A stretch of 64,000 bases of DNA from Pontibacter coccineus (GTDB lineage Bacteria > Bacteroidota > Bacteroidia > Cytophagales > Hymenobacteraceae): positions 620,001-684,000 of the forward strand of contig NZ_JAUOTN010000002.1 of assembly GCF_030546575.1 (NCBI RefSeq), written 5' to 3'. A program made the translations under genes and the position numbers. Below, piece by piece: positions 61,201-64,000 of the stretch (its first letter is position 1; each line of letters begins with the position of its first letter). Below the pieces are notes generated by a model. That model was not told the origin of the DNA. It worked only from the letters and a program-made list of their open reading frames with translations, and did no database searches.

Positions 61201-64000
61201 TTACCAGGTAAGAGTGAAGGATGCCAACGGCTGTATCTACATGGAGACAGTGGTAGTACCAAACATCGCCGGACCTGAGTTGACGGCGACAGCCACTTCC
61301 TCGACCTGCGGTAGCAGCAACGGACGCATCAATGCGGCGGTGAGCGGCGGAACGGCTCCTTTCAAGTATAGCAAAGATGGCACGACTTTCCAGGATGCGG
61401 CTCTGTTCGATAACCTGTTGGCCGGAAACTACACGATCACGGTACGCGATGCGAATGGTTGTTTGAATACAGCTACTGTAGCGGTGACCAACATTGCCGG
61501 TCCTACGAACCTGAGCCTGGCCAGCACAGCCAGCACGTGTGGCGCCAGCAACGGTGTCGTGCGCGTGAACGGTACGACGGGCGGGGTTTCGCCTCATACC
61601 TATGCCATCAACGGCGGTGCCTTCCAGAGCGGTACCACGTTCAGCAACCTGTTGGCGGGCAACTACTCCATCACGGTAAAAGACGCCAACGGCTGTACCT
61701 TCTCAAAATCGATTACGGTCACAAACACAGCTGGGCCGTCTGCGCTAACAGCTACTGTGACGGCTTCTACTTGTGGTGCCAGCAACGGGCAGTTCACAGT
61801 AAGCAACGTGACAGGAGGAACGTCTGCCTATACCTATAGTATTGACGGCACGAACTTCCAGACTTCAGCTACTTTTACTGGCCTGATCGCTAATACCTAC
61901 AACGTAACAGTAAAAGACGCCAACGGCTGTACGCACACACAGGCGGTGGTCGTATCAGATGTAGCGGGTCCGGCTGATTTTACGGCTGCTGTCACCACTA
62001 CCTCCTGCGGTCGCAACAACGGCAGCATCCGGGTAACGGCTGTTTCAGGAGGAACTTCTACCTATACCTACAGCAAGGATGGTAAGAACTTCCAAACTTC
62101 TAATACCTTCGGATCACTCACAGCCGGTACTTATACCATCACGGTGAAAGACGCCAACGGCTGTACGTTCGCCAAAGAGGTAGTAATACAAGACGTTCCC
62201 GGTCCAAGTGATTTCGTGCTGACCGCCAACGCTTCGACTTGCGGTGCCAGCAACGGCTCTATTTTGGTAGGTGCAGTAACTGGCGGAAAAGTTGGTTATA
62301 CCTACAGCAAGGACGGAACGAACTACCAGGCTTCCACCACCTTTGGTTCTCTGGCAGAAGGTACTTATACCATTACGGTGAAGGACGCCAACGGCTGTAC
62401 GTTCGCCAAGCAGATAAACGTGACCAACATTGCTGGCCCAACTGATTTCACGACCAGCCTGAAAGCCACCACCTGCGGCGCTGCGAATGGCGAGATCACG
62501 GTAACGGGCAGAACGGGCGGAACCTCGCCTTATACCTACAGCAGGGACGGCGTGAACTTCCAGACCTCGGCTACTTTCACAGGTCTGGCGCAGGGTGCGC
62601 ACACCATCACCGTAAAAGACGCCAACGGCTGTATCATTGCCAAAAGCTTCACGTTAACCAACATCGCCGGTCCGACCGCGGTAGCGGCCACTTCAGCTGC
62701 TGCGAGTTGTGCTAACAACGACGGTTCGATCACGGCGGGTGCGGTAACCGGTGGCACAGCTCCCTATACCTACAGCATCAACGGCACGGCGTTCCAGACA
62801 GGAACAGCTTTCACAGGCCTTGCCTCCGGAAGCTATACCTTGACGGCGAAAGACGCCAACGGTTGTATTGTGACCCGAGCGATTACGATCAACAAGAACA
62901 TCCCAACTAACTTCGCCACTACCACTACAGCCACAACCTGCGGAAGCAACAACGGCACGATCACGGTAGGTGCGGTGACGGGCGGGTTTGCTCCTTATAC
63001 CTACAGCAAGGATGGAGTGACATTCCAGACTTCTACAACGCTGACGGACTTTGTGGCCGGAACGCACACCATCACGGTGAAGGATGCCAAAGGCTGTATC
63101 ATCACCCGCCAGATTGCGGTTAGCGATGTAGCTGGTCCTGCTAACCTGACTGCCGCTGCCACTTCCTCTACTTGCGGTAACCCGAACGGTCAGCTGACGG
63201 TGACGAATGTGAGCGGTGGTGTGGAGCCTTATACCTACAGCATCAACGGCGGCGTTTTCCAGACCTCGGCTTCCTTCACAGGCCTGGCGGAAGGCACGTA
63301 CAGCATCTCTGTTAAGGATGCCAACGGTTGTACTTTTGCCAAAGACGTGGCGGTAAGTAACATTGCCGGTCCGAACTTTACGGCGACAGCGCAGGCCTCT
63401 ACCTGCGGTGCCAGCAACGGACGCATCAGCGTGAGCGAGGTAAACGGGGGCACGACCCCTTATACCTACAGCATCAACGGCGGCGCTTTCCAGAGTAGCA
63501 CCAGCTTCTCAAATCTGAAGGCTGGCACTTACACGATTGCTGTGAAAGACGCGAACGGCTGTACAGCTATCCGTGAAGTGGAAGTGACGGACATTGCCGG
63601 TCCATCCGACCTGACATTGGCTTCGAAAGCCTCTACCTGCGGCAGCGCGAACGGCTCCATCGCTGTGAGCAATGTGGCAGGCGGCACAGCGCCTTACACT
63701 TATAGCATAGACGGCACCAACTTCCAGGCGACTGCTTCTTTCGGAACAGTGCTGGCAGGTACGTATACCATCACGGTGAAAGACGCCAACGGCTGTACCT
63801 TCAGCAAAGAGATTGCGGTAGAAAATATCGCTGGCCCGACTGACCTGACCGCTACAACCAAAGCAACTACCTGCGGCGCTAGCAATGGGGAAATTACAGT
63901 GACAGGGGTGACAGGCGGAACAGCCGGCTATACCTTCAGCAAAGATGGTGTGAACTTCCAGACGGAAAACACCCTGACAGGCTTTGCAGCAGGCACGCAC
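58214..64000 (+). CDS. Giant SprB-repeat surface protein (3' end outside window)
   Basis: The frame is open from ATG 58214 to the window edge, 1929 codons. A signal peptide occupies about 1-32 ([18 protein letters not shown]). A unique Cys-containing domain (about 33-230) and two Ig/PKD-like domains (about 235-315 and 315-405) follow. One canonical SprB repeat comes next (about 410-475, [28 protein letters not shown]). Then come at least 19 repeats of 77-78 residues with the pattern S-T-C-G-x-x-NG, GGTxPYTYS-[KI]-[DN]G, [25 protein letters not shown]. Two Cys per repeat are likely paired. SprB-type proteins are exported by type IX secretion and serve gliding or adhesion. The expected C-terminal sorting domain lies outside the window. 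Confidence 0.93.
   Translation, partial: [1929 protein letters not shown]
59735..64000 (+). repeat. SprB tandem array with 699-nt higher-order period
   Basis: The TAT codon of the PYTYS motif lies at 59735, 59969, 60200, 60434, 60668, 60899 and 61133, then onward with similar spacing to 63929. Spacings follow 234, 231, 234 nt. Every third unit falls on a 699-nt grid (59735, 60434, 61133, 62531, 63230, 63929; one block start is at 61829, shifted by 3). The blocks at 60434 and 62531 are nearly identical over about two units. Confidence 0.85.

Noticed and set aside
58553..64000. Many minus-strand open frames opposite the adhesin (for example at 59573-59806, 60044-60505, 62114-62602)
   Set aside because: They repeat with the array period and are antisense shadows of the SprB repeats. 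The plus-strand frame is continuous and has signal peptide and domain support.
59735..64000. Regular 231-234 nt repetition resembling a CRISPR-like or satellite array
   Set aside because: The whole unit is coding and conserved at protein level; there are no short identical repeats with unique spacers.

Overview
The window looks like chromosomal DNA of a Bacteroidota bacterium, most likely a pigmented Cytophagales/Hymenobacteraceae member (Pontibacter-like). This is inferred from several signs: a fused LpxC-FabZ, a PorX regulator of the type IX secretion system, a SprB-type repeat adhesin, an acyl-CoA reductase/ferredoxin pair, Bacteroidota promoter boxes (TTTG-N19/20-TAnnTTTG), and lack of Shine-Dalgarno sites. 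Base composition is moderately GC-rich in core genes and AT-rich in a few accessory genes. No rRNA, tRNA, CRISPR array or intact transposon was seen.

Layout. 0.3-12 kb: xerD recombinase, a secreted GH20 hexosaminidase, a DUF898 membrane protein with an M48 protease, a lipoprotein, pyrD, ftsK and lolA. 12-18 kb: pyrF, small hypotheticals, a FUSC membrane protein and an ABC-F ATPase. This region also holds gene debris: a duplicated ABC-F 3' end, a C-terminal protein fragment, and a broken four-helix-bundle gene between inverted repeats. 18-29 kb: DUF2851, a polytopic membrane protein, a hexapeptide acyltransferase, trhO, a nucleoside phosphorylase, acyl-CoA reductase/ferredoxin, a pentapeptide protein and valS. 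29-36 kb: two hypotheticals, a 2-oxoacid dehydrogenase E2, cinA, DUF4197, an erythromycin-esterase-like protein and a YebC regulator. 36-41 kb, minus strand: the lipid A cluster lpxD, lpxC-fabZ, lpxA with an overlapping ABC ATPase, and an HD phosphohydrolase. 41.8-45 kb: overlapping operon porX-tsaE-alanine dehydrogenase. 45-58 kb: peptidases, acetyltransferases, a NYN/OST-HTH protein, DUF1028, a QueA homologue and small proteins. From 58.2 kb to the window edge runs the 5' part (at least 1929 codons) of a giant SprB-repeat surface protein.

Functionally this is mostly housekeeping: pyrimidine synthesis, lipid A, cell division, translation and envelope biogenesis. PorX and the SprB-like protein fit together, because type IX secretion typically exports such adhesins. 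The unusual content is in the DNA itself. The 7-mer AGGTATA/TATACCT is strongly over-represented in genes, spacers and terminators. A non-coding element of about 630 bp occurs twice in inverted orientation, with a covarying hairpin. Several other dispersed hairpin families fill the spacers. The SprB array has a three-repeat, 699-nt higher-order period.
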